Shown: positions 5,890-12,584 of the stretch, piece after piece
How the letters are laid out: each line of letters opens with the position of its first letter
Position numbering within the stretch: the first letter of the stretch is position 1
Position numbers and translations under genes: made by a program
Notes under the pieces: model-generated
What the model was told of the DNA's origin: nothing
Databases searched by the model: none
Seen by the model: only the letters and a program-made list of their open reading frames with translations
Origin: Clostridiales bacterium
Lineage (GTDB): Bacteria > Bacillota > Clostridia > Oscillospirales > Oscillospiraceae
Assembly: GCA_022786995.1 (NCBI GenBank)
Contig: JALFUW010000114.1
Span: 1-40,149 of the forward strand
Direction: 5' to 3'
DNA length: 40,149 bases

Positions 5890-6526
5890 TATAATCGGCA
5901 CCGGCAGCAGCGGAAACGCTGTGATGCTGGGAGAGCACATTCTGATCGACTGCGGGGTAAGCTGGAAACAGCTTGCCCCATTGGCAAAGGACATCCGGCT
6001 GGTGCTGCTGACGCACCAGCACGGAGACCATTTCAAGGCAAAGACAGTGGCCAGGATGGCAGACGAGCGGCCCATGATCCGCTGGTGCTGCTGCAAATGG
6101 ATGGTTCCGCTTCTGATGGACGCCGGGGTGGACGGAATGAAGATCGATATTGCAAGTCCCGGCTTCTCACTTCGGTATGACAATCTGGCCGTGGTGAGGC
6201 CGGAGGAGGTCATGCACGATGTGCCCAACTGCTGCTGGCACATCGACATCAACGGGCACAAGGTGTTCTATGTTACCGACGCCGGCCATCTGCAGGGGAT
6301 CACGGCGAAGGACTATGACCTGTACCTAATCGAGGCAAACCACACCAGGGAGGAGATCAAGCGCCGGGCGGAGGAAAAGACCGCCAGGGGGCAGTACAGT
6401 TATGAGTACCGGGCCGCTCAGAACCATCTGAGTTTTGAGCAGGCCAATGACTGGCTTGTGAACAACGCGGCGGACTATAGCCGCATTTGTTACCTTCACC
6501 AGCACCGGGATAAAGGCGGTGCATGA
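5879..6526 (+). CDS. MBL-fold metallo-hydrolase, recombination-associated
   Basis: 215 residues from a GTG at 5879 inside the end of recT. It has the metallo-beta-lactamase motif THQHGDH with His46, His48, Asp50 and His51, the N-terminal IIGTGSSGNAVML typical of the fold, VTDAGHL near residue 141 and a C-terminal YLHQHRD that could supply the last metal-binding His. Phage homologues follow RecT in many Firmicutes phages and are presumed DNA nucleases. The position suggests it provides the resection activity for RecT; the substrate is not shown by sequence. Confidence 0.9.
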   Translation: MTYNIIGTGSSGNAVMLGEHILIDCGVSWKQLAPLAKDIRLVLLTHQHGDHFKAKTVARMADERPMIRWCCCKWMVPLLMDAGVDGMKIDIASPGFSLRYDNLAVVRPEEVMHDVPNCCWHIDINGHKVFYVTDAGHLQGITAKDYDLYLIEANHTREEIKRRAEEKTARGQYSYEYRAAQNHLSFEQANDWLVNNAADYSRICYLHQHRDKGGA

Positions 6527-7404
6527 TGCCGAACAGGATCATCAAAGAGAGCATCTGCACCAGCGACAGCATTGATGGGCTGACGTGGTTCGAGGAAGTG
6601 CTGTTTTACCGTTTAATCGTGAACTGCGACGATTATGGCCGGTTTGACGGTCGGCCTGCGATAATAAAAAACCGGCTGTTTCCGCTGAAGGAATCTCTTA
6701 CGGCACGAGCAGTTTCTGAGGCGATCAATAGGCTGGTGAGTGCAGGTATGGTTGCTCTGTATGAGTTTGAGGGCAAGCCGTATCTGTACCTGCCGACCTG
6801 GAATTGTCATCAGAGTGTGAGAGCAAAGAGAAGCAAATATCCTTCGCCTGACGAAGCGTCACAATCAAACGATGCGGATAAAGAACAACATGAAAACATC
6901 TGCAAGCAAATGATTTCAGATGATTGCAAATGTTCCCGTAATCCAATCCAATCCGAATCCAATCCGAATCCTATTCGAAATGCGGATGCGGGAAACGCGC
7001 CTGCGGGCGAGGAGCCACCTGCCGCCGACCCCGAATTGGCGAAAGTGATGAATTTATATCTCAACCGTGTAAACGCTTTGCCGTCTCCTGACTGCATCGA
7101 TGAGCTGAAAAGCTACACAAAGCTGCTGGGAGCGGATGTGTGCTGCAAGGCGATAAACATCGCTTTGGACGATAAAAAGGCGAGCTGGAGCTATATCAAG
7201 GGCATCCTCGCCAGCTACAGCAGGGATGGCGTACGATCTCTTGCCGATGTGCAGGAGCGTGAGGCACGGCGAGAAGCTGAAAAGGCGGCTATGGAAAAGC
7301 GCAGAAGCACGCTGAAGCCGAACCAGGTTGTTGCAGGAACGTTCCAGAACAACAAACCGATTGATACGGAGAGGCTGAGAAATATTTGCGAGAGCATGGG
7401 GTGA
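6523..7404 (+). CDS. DnaD-like phage replication initiator
   Basis: 293 residues. Residues about 1-105 form the winged-helix domain of phage replisome organisers (IIKESICTSDSIDGLTWFEEVLFYRLIVNCDDYGRFDG, ending YLPTWNCHQ). A low-complexity linker follows, then a DnaD-type C-terminal domain at about 175-250 (YTKLLGADVCCKAINIALDD, SWSYIKGILASYSRDGVRSL). Such proteins bind the phage origin and recruit host helicase. The linker DNA carries the iteron cluster at 6940-6971, an arrangement like lambda O. ATG at 6523 overlaps the previous stop (ATGATG). No helicase-loader gene follows, so host loading factors are probably used. Confidence 0.9.
   Translation: MMPNRIIKESICTSDSIDGLTWFEEVLFYRLIVNCDDYGRFDGRPAIIKNRLFPLKESLTARAVSEAINRLVSAGMVALYEFEGKPYLYLPTWNCHQSVRAKRSKYPSPDEASQSNDADKEQHENICKQMISDDCKCSRNPIQSESNPNPIRNADAGNAPAGEEPPAADPELAKVMNLYLNRVNALPSPDCIDELKSYTKLLGADVCCKAINIALDDKKASWSYIKGILASYSRDGVRSLADVQEREARREAEKAAMEKRRSTLKPNQVVAGTFQNNKPIDTERLRNICESMG
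6940..6977. repeat. Iteron cluster, candidate replication origin
   Basis: Six AATCC elements start at 6940, 6945, 6950, 6956, 6961 and 6967. AATCCGAATCC is repeated exactly in tandem at 6950-6960 and 6961-6971. The cluster lies in the stretch of the initiator gene that encodes the variable linker, where lambdoid and many Firmicutes phages keep their origin, and the surrounding bases (6835-6980) are more AT-rich than the rest of the gene. Origin function is inferred. Confidence 0.55.
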
Positions 7405-7640
7405 TGCCGATGGTATGCGAACATTGCGGTGCAAGGGTCATAACCAGGCTTACTGCTGGCGGTCGTGACAGGATGATCTGTGATCCGGACTCAGTCACAT
7501 ACTGGCGGAAGCGCTCCGGGAGTGTTCTGGTGCTGTCGGTAAACGGGGTTCTGACCTATGCGGAGCTGGACGGTGACCCAGGTTTGGCAACTGGCATTGG
7601 CTGGCTGCCGCACAGGTGCCGGGAGGTGAGCAGGCGATGA
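7404..7640 (+). CDS. Small protein with N-terminal zinc-ribbon-like motif
   Basis: 78 residues starting MPMVCEHCGARVITRL. The ATG at 7404 overlaps the preceding TGA (TGATG), which is preferred over an upstream ATG at 7386. CEHC and a later ICDP suggest a rudimentary zinc knuckle; the remainder is beta-rich with no known motif. Part of the early operon of small Cys-rich proteins. Function unknown. Confidence 0.6.
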   Translation: MPMVCEHCGARVITRLTAGGRDRMICDPDSVTYWRKRSGSVLVLSVNGVLTYAELDGDPGLATGIGWLPHRCREVSRR

Positions 7641-7855
7641 GCAAACGTTACATATCCGACGTGGCGAAGTGCCCCTATTACAAGTCTGAGGACGGTCACC
7701 GCATATTCTGCGACGGTCCAGCGGAAAACTGCTCCATCCATGTGGCATTCGGAACGCCGGCAGAAAAACGGCGGTATGAGTATGCATACTGCTACAGCAT
7801 GAAATATGCCCAGTGCATAATCGCGCAGGGACAAAACAAACGATTTGAGGGATGA
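7637..7855 (+). CDS. Cys-rich conserved phage protein
   Basis: 72 residues beginning MSKRYISDVAKCPYYKSEDG. ATG at 7637 overlaps the previous stop and has GGGAGGTGAG upstream. Cysteines occur in the order CPYY, FCDG, NCSI, YCYS, QCII. I recognise this pattern from the early region of Clostridia prophages, where the protein is widespread but unassigned. It probably binds zinc and may be a regulator. Sure of the gene, unsure of the role. Confidence 0.75.
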   Translation: MSKRYISDVAKCPYYKSEDGHRIFCDGPAENCSIHVAFGTPAEKRRYEYAYCYSMKYAQCIIAQGQNKRFEG

Positions 7856-7857
7856 AA

Positions 7858-8463
7858 ATGATCAGGGAAATCAACGAGTTTTTGAGATATGTCATTGACC
7901 CCGGGAAGGTCAAGGCACTGATTCTGTTAATACAGAGTGTGGCGCTGCTGATGTTGATCGGCTGCCGGGTGCAGCAGGGATATGATCAGGCCAGATATGA
8001 GGCAGAGGCGGCGGAGCTTGTGGCAGCACATGACGCAGAGATTAAGCAGATCACCGCAAAGGCTGAGGCTGGCATTTATGCCACCCAGTATCTCAGCTCC
8101 GCATATGAGGGGGACGCCTGGAAGGTGGCCCAGTGGCTTGACTGCCTGGACGCACGGTACCACTTGACAGACGAGGCGAAAGCCCTCGCCTGCTGGGTGG
8201 TGTTCAACCGAGTGGAATCCTCGGAGTACCCGGATAATGTTGACGAGGTTCTCTGGCAGAAGGGACAGTTCTGCGAGTTCTCGGACGCAGAACCGCCAAC
8301 GGAGGGGAATTTCACCATCGCCACCAACCAGCTGAGCCGGTTTTATAATGGCGATATTCGGCCGGTGCCATCCACTGCGGTTTTTATCGCCGTCAGCAGC
8401 GAGGGAGTGGTGCTCAGGGACAGCTGGGAGGAGACGGCAAAGACCCAGCACTGGAGGGCGTGA
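7858..8463 (+). CDS. Membrane-anchored SleB-like cell wall hydrolase
   Basis: 201 residues. ATG 7858 is preferred to 7852 because it gives proper spacing to GAGGG. One hydrophobic span (about 18-36, VKALILLIQSVALLMLIGC) is followed by a helical linker and a C-terminal domain of SleB / hydrolase_2 type: TDEAKALACWVVFNRVESSEYPDNVDEVLWQKGQF. SleB-type enzymes are peptidoglycan lytic transglycosylases; the Glu in TDEAKA aligns with the family's catalytic Glu by position. Its place among early replication genes, far from the lysis cassette, is odd. It may remodel the wall during infection or act in superinfection exclusion; both are inference. Confidence 0.7.
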   Translation: MIREINEFLRYVIDPGKVKALILLIQSVALLMLIGCRVQQGYDQARYEAEAAELVAAHDAEIKQITAKAEAGIYATQYLSSAYEGDAWKVAQWLDCLDARYHLTDEAKALACWVVFNRVESSEYPDNVDEVLWQKGQFCEFSDAEPPTEGNFTIATNQLSRFYNGDIRPVPSTAVFIAVSSEGVVLRDSWEETAKTQHWRA

Positions 8464-8464
8464 G

Positions 8465-8755
8465 ATGGCGAATGAAAAGCGGCTGATTGATGCTGATGCA
8501 TTCTTGAAAGATATTCTAACTGCTGGAATAGGTAAAACGATAATCGAATACTCAGAAAGCGATATAGGATATATGATACGAAAGCGCCACACCGTTGACG
8601 CTGTGCCAGTTGTCCGTTGCCGAGACTGCATCGGAAAAAGCACATGGATCAAGGACGCGGAGACAGGATGCGATATATGCGGCATGAGCGGGATGTACCA
8701 GAAAAGCGAAAACGGCTATTGCAGCTACGGATTAAGGAGAATCGATGAAGAATAG
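8465..8755 (+). CDS. Conserved 'RLIDADAF' phage protein with Cys cluster
   Basis: 96 residues (MANEKRLIDADAFLKDIL). The opening RLIDADAF, the middle HTVDAVPVVRCRDC and the ending NGYCSYGLRR are the hallmark of a very common small protein of Firmicutes phages. The Cys pattern (RCRDC, GCDIC, YC) points to a zinc ribbon. Its function has not been established to my knowledge. ATG at 8465 follows the previous stop by one base. Confidence 0.8.
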   Translation: MANEKRLIDADAFLKDILTAGIGKTIIEYSESDIGYMIRKRHTVDAVPVVRCRDCIGKSTWIKDAETGCDICGMSGMYQKSENGYCSYGLRRIDEE

Positions 8756-8906
8756 AGAACCGTCTGCTATGGACTGCTGGCACTTCATTGCGCCGATGCT
8801 CCCGATAACTGATGATTTTTCCCAGTCTGTATATGTAAAAACATTTCATGCGTTCAAACTGCTGGAAGATGAGGAGAAAAAGAAAAATGGAAAGACTGGC
8901 AGCTGA
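8745..8906 (+). CDS. Small early protein, unknown
   Basis: 53 residues beginning MKNREPSAMDCWHFIAPMLP and ending in a Lys-rich tail. The start is well supported by AAGGAGA at 8735 and overlaps the upstream gene. A single CWHF motif and predicted short helices are the only features. It overlaps the next gene by 20 bases in another frame, as expected in a coupled operon. Confidence 0.6.
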   Translation: MKNREPSAMDCWHFIAPMLPITDDFSQSVYVKTFHAFKLLEDEEKKKNGKTGS

Positions 8907-9039
8907 AGAACTCCTGATGAAAGAAGCCTGCTGGGTTGTGTGCCCGTGGTGTGACGAGCCTAAGTGCGTCGGAAGATTCGAGTGCGAGGAAGTCAAGAAA
9001 TACGTTGAGAAGATGAGAGGAGAAATCCATGAGGAATGA
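8887..9039 (+). CDS. Small Cys-rich early protein
   Basis: 50 residues starting MERLAAEELLMKEACWVVCP. The ATG at 8887 has GAGGAG ten bases upstream. Four cysteines (ACWVVCPWCDEPKCVG) followed by FEC and a charged helix suggest a small treble-clef or zinc-knuckle protein. Sits in the run of small Cys-rich genes (7404-9489). Function unknown. Confidence 0.6.
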   Translation: MERLAAEELLMKEACWVVCPWCDEPKCVGRFECEEVKKYVEKMRGEIHEE

Positions 9040-9211
9040 TCTATCGCCCCAGGACGTTTCCTATCTTGAGCACAAGCTCATCAACAACTCCATGCTGTTT
9101 GACTGCGTAGACGAGGCAGACCTCAGTAAGGCGATGCTCGCCTATGTGTCCGGCGTGAACGACTTTGCGGAAGAGATAATCAAATTTTTGAATCAGGGGG
9201 AAGACAAATGA
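9029..9211 (+). CDS. Small acidic helical protein
   Basis: 60 residues (MRNDLSPQDVSYLEHKLINN start). GAGAGGAGAAATCC precedes the ATG, which overlaps the end of the previous gene. Predicted all-alpha and acidic; no motif. Overlaps the next start by four bases (ATGA). Confidence 0.6.
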   Translation: MRNDLSPQDVSYLEHKLINNSMLFDCVDEADLSKAMLAYVSGVNDFAEEIIKFLNQGEDK

Positions 9212-9489
9212 ATTGCAACGATAGAACATTATTGGGCTGCACACCTTGCGCTGGAGAAGCGGTGCGGGCGGATACCATCGCGGAAATGTTCAGGCGGTCG
9301 GTTGATCTTTCGGACAGCGTACTGATTGTGACAGAAAGTATTCGTAGAAACCTGTTCGGGGAGTGGCCGATGAGGGAAAAAGAAGAGACGGACATCCGAT
9401 GTGCTGAGGACGCCCTGCGGAAGCAGCTCTCCACTTCGGAGGAAGCGCTGAACCAGCTAAGGTTCATCGCAGAAAGGTTAGGTGTTTGA
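9208..9489 (+). CDS. Last gene of the early operon, unknown
   Basis: 93 residues. ATG at 9208 overlaps the upstream stop; GGGGGAAG lies before it. Cysteines are confined to the N-terminus (NC, GCTPC) and one in the middle; the C-terminal 35 residues are a long helix ending FIAERLGV. It is followed within 15 bp by a strong terminator that closes the early unit. A late-gene activator is often found here in such phages, but no HTH is recognisable. Confidence 0.65.
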   Translation: MNCNDRTLLGCTPCAGEAVRADTIAEMFRRSVDLSDSVLIVTESIRRNLFGEWPMREKEETDIRCAEDALRKQLSTSEEALNQLRFIAERLGV

Positions 9490-9503
9490 CAGTATAACAG
9501 ATG

Positions 9504-9540
9504 ATTGCCCGGGGCGAAGCCCCGGGCAATTTATTTTTCG
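9504..9540 (+). terminator. Strong terminator of the early operon
   Basis: A perfect 12-bp stem (ATTGCCCGGGGC, loop GAA, GCCCCGGGCAAT; 9504-9530) followed by TTTATTTTT. It lies between the rightward early operon and the leftward cassette ending at 9531. On the minus strand it lacks a U tract, so it mainly stops rightward transcription. Confidence 0.92.
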
Positions 9541-9698
9541 TGATTTAGTTTGTACTCCATCAGGCTCAGAAGATACTCCGGACATTTGTTTATTCCGGCA
9601 TCCCAATTCTGCACTGTTCTGTATGGGATTTCGAAATACTCGGAGAATCGCTTCATGCTCATGCCTGAGCTTTCTCGTAAAGCCTTGAAATCATTCAT
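9531..9698 (-). CDS. Small XRE-like HTH protein of the leftward cassette
   Basis: 55 residues from the ATG at 9698, which overlaps the stop of the upstream cassette gene by eight bases (ATGAATGA). FKALRESSGMSMKRFSEYFEIPYRTVQNWDAG is a clear minimal helix-turn-helix, like small antitoxin-type or Cro-type proteins. It is the best candidate to bind the paired palindromes at 10139-10196 and regulate its own operon. Lying second in a two-gene unit after an unknown protein resembles a toxin-antitoxin or other moron arrangement; this is inference. Confidence 0.75.
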   Translation of the reverse strand: MNDFKALRESSGMSMKRFSEYFEIPYRTVQNWDAGINKCPEYLLSLMEYKLNHEK

Positions 9699-10080
9699 CG
9701 CAGTCACCAACAAACCAGTTGTTTCTTGCTGCAATATTTATAGCCTCTACCGCAAGGTTGAGAAGCTCGAACGGGTCAGAGCCGAGGACCCCGCCGATGC
9801 TATTAATGATAGCATCAATTTTATCTGGGGAGTCGCTATGCTCCCAGTCCATGTTGGAGTCATTCCATCCCCAAAAAAACCCGTCTGCCTCCACAGCAAA
9901 CGAGTAGCGGCAACCGAAATCGCCGCAACTTGTATTGTCGACATCAACGGTGACGAGTTTCCCGTCATCGAGAGAGATCAACGCAACCCCGCAGGGCTGC
10001 CAGTATCCGCCACCATTGTTGGCTTTGGAGGCAGAAAAGAAGGGATTTGCATTAACACCGTACACGCTTATAACTTCCAT
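9691..10080 (-). CDS. Unknown protein of the leftward accessory cassette
   Basis: 129 residues starting MEVISVYGVNANPFFSASKA. The ATG at 10080 is preferred to the one at 10086 because of its spacing from AAAGGA. The first 75 residues are beta-rich with aromatic and Gly motifs (GGGYWQPCGVALISLDDGK, FFWGW); the last 45 are acidic and helical. No known domain is recognised. It is transcribed against all surrounding genes, with its own promoter and a partner HTH gene, as expected for a moron expressed in the prophage. It could be a toxin or exclusion factor, but the sequence does not say. Confidence 0.7.
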   Translation of the reverse strand: MEVISVYGVNANPFFSASKANNGGGYWQPCGVALISLDDGKLVTVDVDNTSCGDFGCRYSFAVEADGFFWGWNDSNMDWEHSDSPDKIDAIINSIGGVLGSDPFELLNLAVEAINIAARNNWFVGDCDE

Positions 10081-10138
10081 TTTCATTTCCTTTCCGGCCT
10101 GTTGGCCTGTACGATTTCCTTTACTGTGATTACAGTAT

Positions 10139-10196
10139 ATACCGATTCGGTGCATTTTAAAAGATGGCAGAATGCACAAAAATACCGAATCGGTAT
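10139..10196 (-). promoter_or_regulatory. Leftward promoter flanked by two palindromic operators
   Basis: ACCGATTCGGT at 10141-10151 and ACCGAATCGGT at 10184-10194 are matching 11-bp palindromes with centres 43 bp apart (about four helical turns); the right one extends to ATACCGAATCGGTAT. Between them, on the minus strand, lies a possible promoter: TTTTTG (10177-10182), 17 bp, TAAAAT (10154-10159). A further inverted repeat, GTGCATT/AATGCAC, sits at 10150-10156 and 10171-10177. Repression by DNA looping or cooperative binding of the HTH protein is the natural reading. Confidence 0.7.
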
Positions 10197-10271
10197 ACAA
10201 CATTATGTACAATCCGCACTTTCAGGGGGGACCTTCTGGCATGATACCATAGATTCAAGGAGGCAATAGAT
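10197..10271 (+). promoter_or_regulatory. Leader of the late operon
   Basis: The gap before the DUF1064 gene must contain the late promoter or an antitermination entry. I see TATACA at 10194 and TACAAT at 10208 as possible -10 boxes but no -35 box at proper spacing, which suggests an activator. A good ribosome site (AAGGAGG near 10259) precedes the ATG at 10272. Confidence 0.35.
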
Positions 10272-10679
10272 ATGGTCGTAATCAATGGTAAGAAGGTAAC
10301 GAACATTGCGCAGATCCGTAGGATGGGCGAGAACAAGAGCGGAAAAGTACCGCACCAGCGGATTATGGCCAATGGGATAGAGTTTGACAGCAAGGCCGAG
10401 CATGACAGATACCTGGAGCTGCTGGTGATGGAGCGTGCCGGGGTGATTACGAATCTGGAATGTCACCCAAGGTGGGAGATCATCCCGGCGCAGAAAATTC
10501 CAGGGCACCGTGGTTTTCAGGCTGCACACTATACGGCGGACTTCCGCTATTTTCGGGACGGCGTTGAGCACGTCGAGGATGTCAAGAGCAGCTACACCAG
10601 AGAGGCGCAGGACTATGTACTGCGCCGGAAGCTGATGTATCTGGTGCATGGGATTTATGTCGAAGAGGTGGTGAGATGA
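10272..10679 (+). CDS. DUF1064 nuclease-like protein
   Basis: 135 residues. The run GIEFDSKAEHDRYLELL, then HYTADFRYFRDGVEHVEDVKS and YVLRRKLMYLVHGI, matches the DUF1064 family. Glu in EFDSKAE, Asp in TADF and the EDVK signature form a PD-(D/E)XK-type active site, so a Holliday-junction resolvase or packaging-associated endonuclease is likely. It sits directly ahead of the terminase genes, where such proteins usually resolve branched DNA before packaging. Confidence 0.85.
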   Translation: MVVINGKKVTNIAQIRRMGENKSGKVPHQRIMANGIEFDSKAEHDRYLELLVMERAGVITNLECHPRWEIIPAQKIPGHRGFQAAHYTADFRYFRDGVEHVEDVKSSYTREAQDYVLRRKLMYLVHGIYVEEVVR

Positions 10680-11123
10680 TTGGGCGCAAAGCGTAGCGAC
10701 AAAGAGGCGATACACCTTGAGTATATCAGCACGGATTTGTCCCTGCGTGTGTTGGCAAAAAAGCACAATATGTCCGTTTCCACGTTGCAGCTCTGGAAGA
10801 AAGATGGTCACTGGGACGTTGAGCGAAAAGCGATGTTGGCAGCTGCTACAGAGAGAGCCGCGGAAAATCTCAGCACCGCAAAGGCACAAGCGCTGGACAG
10901 CTTGGCGGAAAGACAGGAAAAAACATTGGCAGCGGCGGATAAACTGCTTGCAAAAGTCTATCAGCTGCTGGATCTGGATGACGCGCTGGCTCCGAGAGAC
11001 CTGAAAAGCATCAGTTCCACATTGCTGGACATTAAAATGCTCACTGATGTGCGGGACGATGGTGGAGACAAAGAGCCGGTCACCATCCGTTTTGTTGGCG
11101 GTGCTGATGATTACGCGAATTGA
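10680..11123 (+). CDS. terS: Terminase small subunit
   Basis: 147 residues from a TTG at 10680, one base after the previous stop. The N-terminal 45 residues are a helix-turn-helix (LRVLAKKHNMSVSTLQLWKKDG) that should recognise the packaging site. The central region is a long helix rich in Ala and Glu for oligomerisation, and the end is short and beta-like (VTIRFVGG). Position right before the large subunit confirms the call. The rare TTG start may limit its output. Confidence 0.85.
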   Translation: MGAKRSDKEAIHLEYISTDLSLRVLAKKHNMSVSTLQLWKKDGHWDVERKAMLAAATERAAENLSTAKAQALDSLAERQEKTLAAADKLLAKVYQLLDLDDALAPRDLKSISSTLLDIKMLTDVRDDGGDKEPVTIRFVGGADDYAN

Positions 11124-11132
11124 GGTGATGAA

Positions 11133-12572
11133 ATGGCAGAGTTGATTATACCAGCGCCAAGTGAGAAGCAGCGTCAATTTTTCATGGACACTCACAAGTA
11201 TGTGGGATATGGCGGTGCTCGTGGAGGTGGAAAGAGCTGGGCCGTGCGGATCAAGGCAGTGCTGCTCTGCTATAAGTACGCCGGAATCAAGGTCATGATC
11301 ATCAGGCGGTCTTACCCTGAGCTGAGGGAGAACCACATTGTGCCGCTGTGTGAGTTGCTGCGAACCAATGCGGATAAAGGGCAGCGGCTTGCCTCATACA
11401 CGGACCAGCGGAAGGAGATCAGCTTCCCAAACGGCAGCAGAATCCTGTTCCGCTACTGCGAAAACGATCGTGACAGCCTACGCTTCCAGGGTACTGAGGT
11501 GGACGTGCTGTTTGTGGACGAGGCTACTCAGCAGACAGAGGAGCGCATGGACAGGCTCAAGGCCTGCGTCCGTGGTGTCAACGAATTCCCGAAGCGGATT
11601 TATTACACCTGTAACCCCGGCGGAGAGGGACACAGCTGGGTGAAGCGACTGTTTATCGATAGGAAGTATAAGGACAGCGAAAGGGAGGATGAATACGGAT
11701 TCATTCAGGCGCTGGTGACGGACAACAAGGCACTGATGGAGTCAGACCCGGATTATATACGGCAGCTTGAGGCCCTGCCGCCAAAGCTGCGGGAGGCCTG
11801 GCTGCATGGTAACTGGGACATCTTCGAGGGTCAGTTCTTCGAGGACTTTCGCCAGGAGCCGGACATCAGAGCGGCGGTTGAGCATGGATGCACTGATGAC
11901 AGAGAGACGCTGCGGGCAGAACACCGATGGTGTCATGTGATAGATCCGTTTGACTTAAACCGCAATGAGTGCCGGGGCTGGAAGATATTCCGAAGCTATG
12001 ACTTTGGTTACGGTAAGCCATTCTCTTGCGCCTGGTGGGCCGTTGACTATGACGGGGTAATGTACCGGGTGATGGAGCTATACGGATGCACAGACACGCC
12101 GAATGAGGGATTGCGGTGGACACCGGATGAGCAGTTCCGGGAGATCGCCAGGATTGAGCGGGAACACCCGTGGTTCAAAGGACGGAAGATCGATGGCGTC
12201 GCTGACCCGTCCATTTGGGACGGCAGCAGGGGCGAGGCTATTGTGGACACAGCCGCAAGGTATGGAATTCTGTTTACTCCCGGTGACAACAGCAGGATTC
12301 CCGGGTGGATGCAGTGCCATTACCGGCTGCAGTTTGATGAGAACGGATACAGCCGCATGTATGTGTTCTCCAACTGCAAGGCTTTTATCCGTACAATCCC
12401 TACCCTCATATATGATGAGCACAAGCCGGAGGATCTGGACACAGACCTGGAAGACCACGTTGCAGACGATTGGCGTTATGCCGCTATGAGCCGGCCGGTG
12501 GCGCCGCTGCGTCCGGTGGCACCGAAGAAGATCTACCAAGACCCGCTTGACCAGTTCAAGCGCAGAAGATAA
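11133..12572 (+). CDS. terL: Terminase large subunit
   Basis: 479 residues. The ATPase has Walker A GGARGGGKS at about 27-35 and Walker B VDVLFVDEAT with Asp129-Glu130, then a coupling motif YYTCNPGG. The C-terminal RNase H-like nuclease carries FRSYDFGYG, VADPSIWDGS and DLEDHVADDWRYAA, supplying the acidic metal ligands. The enzyme drives DNA into the procapsid and cuts it. Length and motifs are complete. The type (headful or cos) cannot be read from sequence. Confidence 0.95.
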   Translation: MAELIIPAPSEKQRQFFMDTHKYVGYGGARGGGKSWAVRIKAVLLCYKYAGIKVMIIRRSYPELRENHIVPLCELLRTNADKGQRLASYTDQRKEISFPNGSRILFRYCENDRDSLRFQGTEVDVLFVDEATQQTEERMDRLKACVRGVNEFPKRIYYTCNPGGEGHSWVKRLFIDRKYKDSEREDEYGFIQALVTDNKALMESDPDYIRQLEALPPKLREAWLHGNWDIFEGQFFEDFRQEPDIRAAVEHGCTDDRETLRAEHRWCHVIDPFDLNRNECRGWKIFRSYDFGYGKPFSCAWWAVDYDGVMYRVMELYGCTDTPNEGLRWTPDEQFREIARIEREHPWFKGRKIDGVADPSIWDGSRGEAIVDTAARYGILFTPGDNSRIPGWMQCHYRLQFDENGYSRMYVFSNCKAFIRTIPTLIYDEHKPEDLDTDLEDHVADDWRYAAMSRPVAPLRPVAPKKIYQDPLDQFKRRR

Positions 12573-12584
12573 GGGAGGAACAAA

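Noticed and set aside
8348..8464. N-terminal extension of the RLIDADAF protein
   Set aside because: The longer frame overlaps most of the end of the SleB-like gene; the conserved protein starts at 8465.
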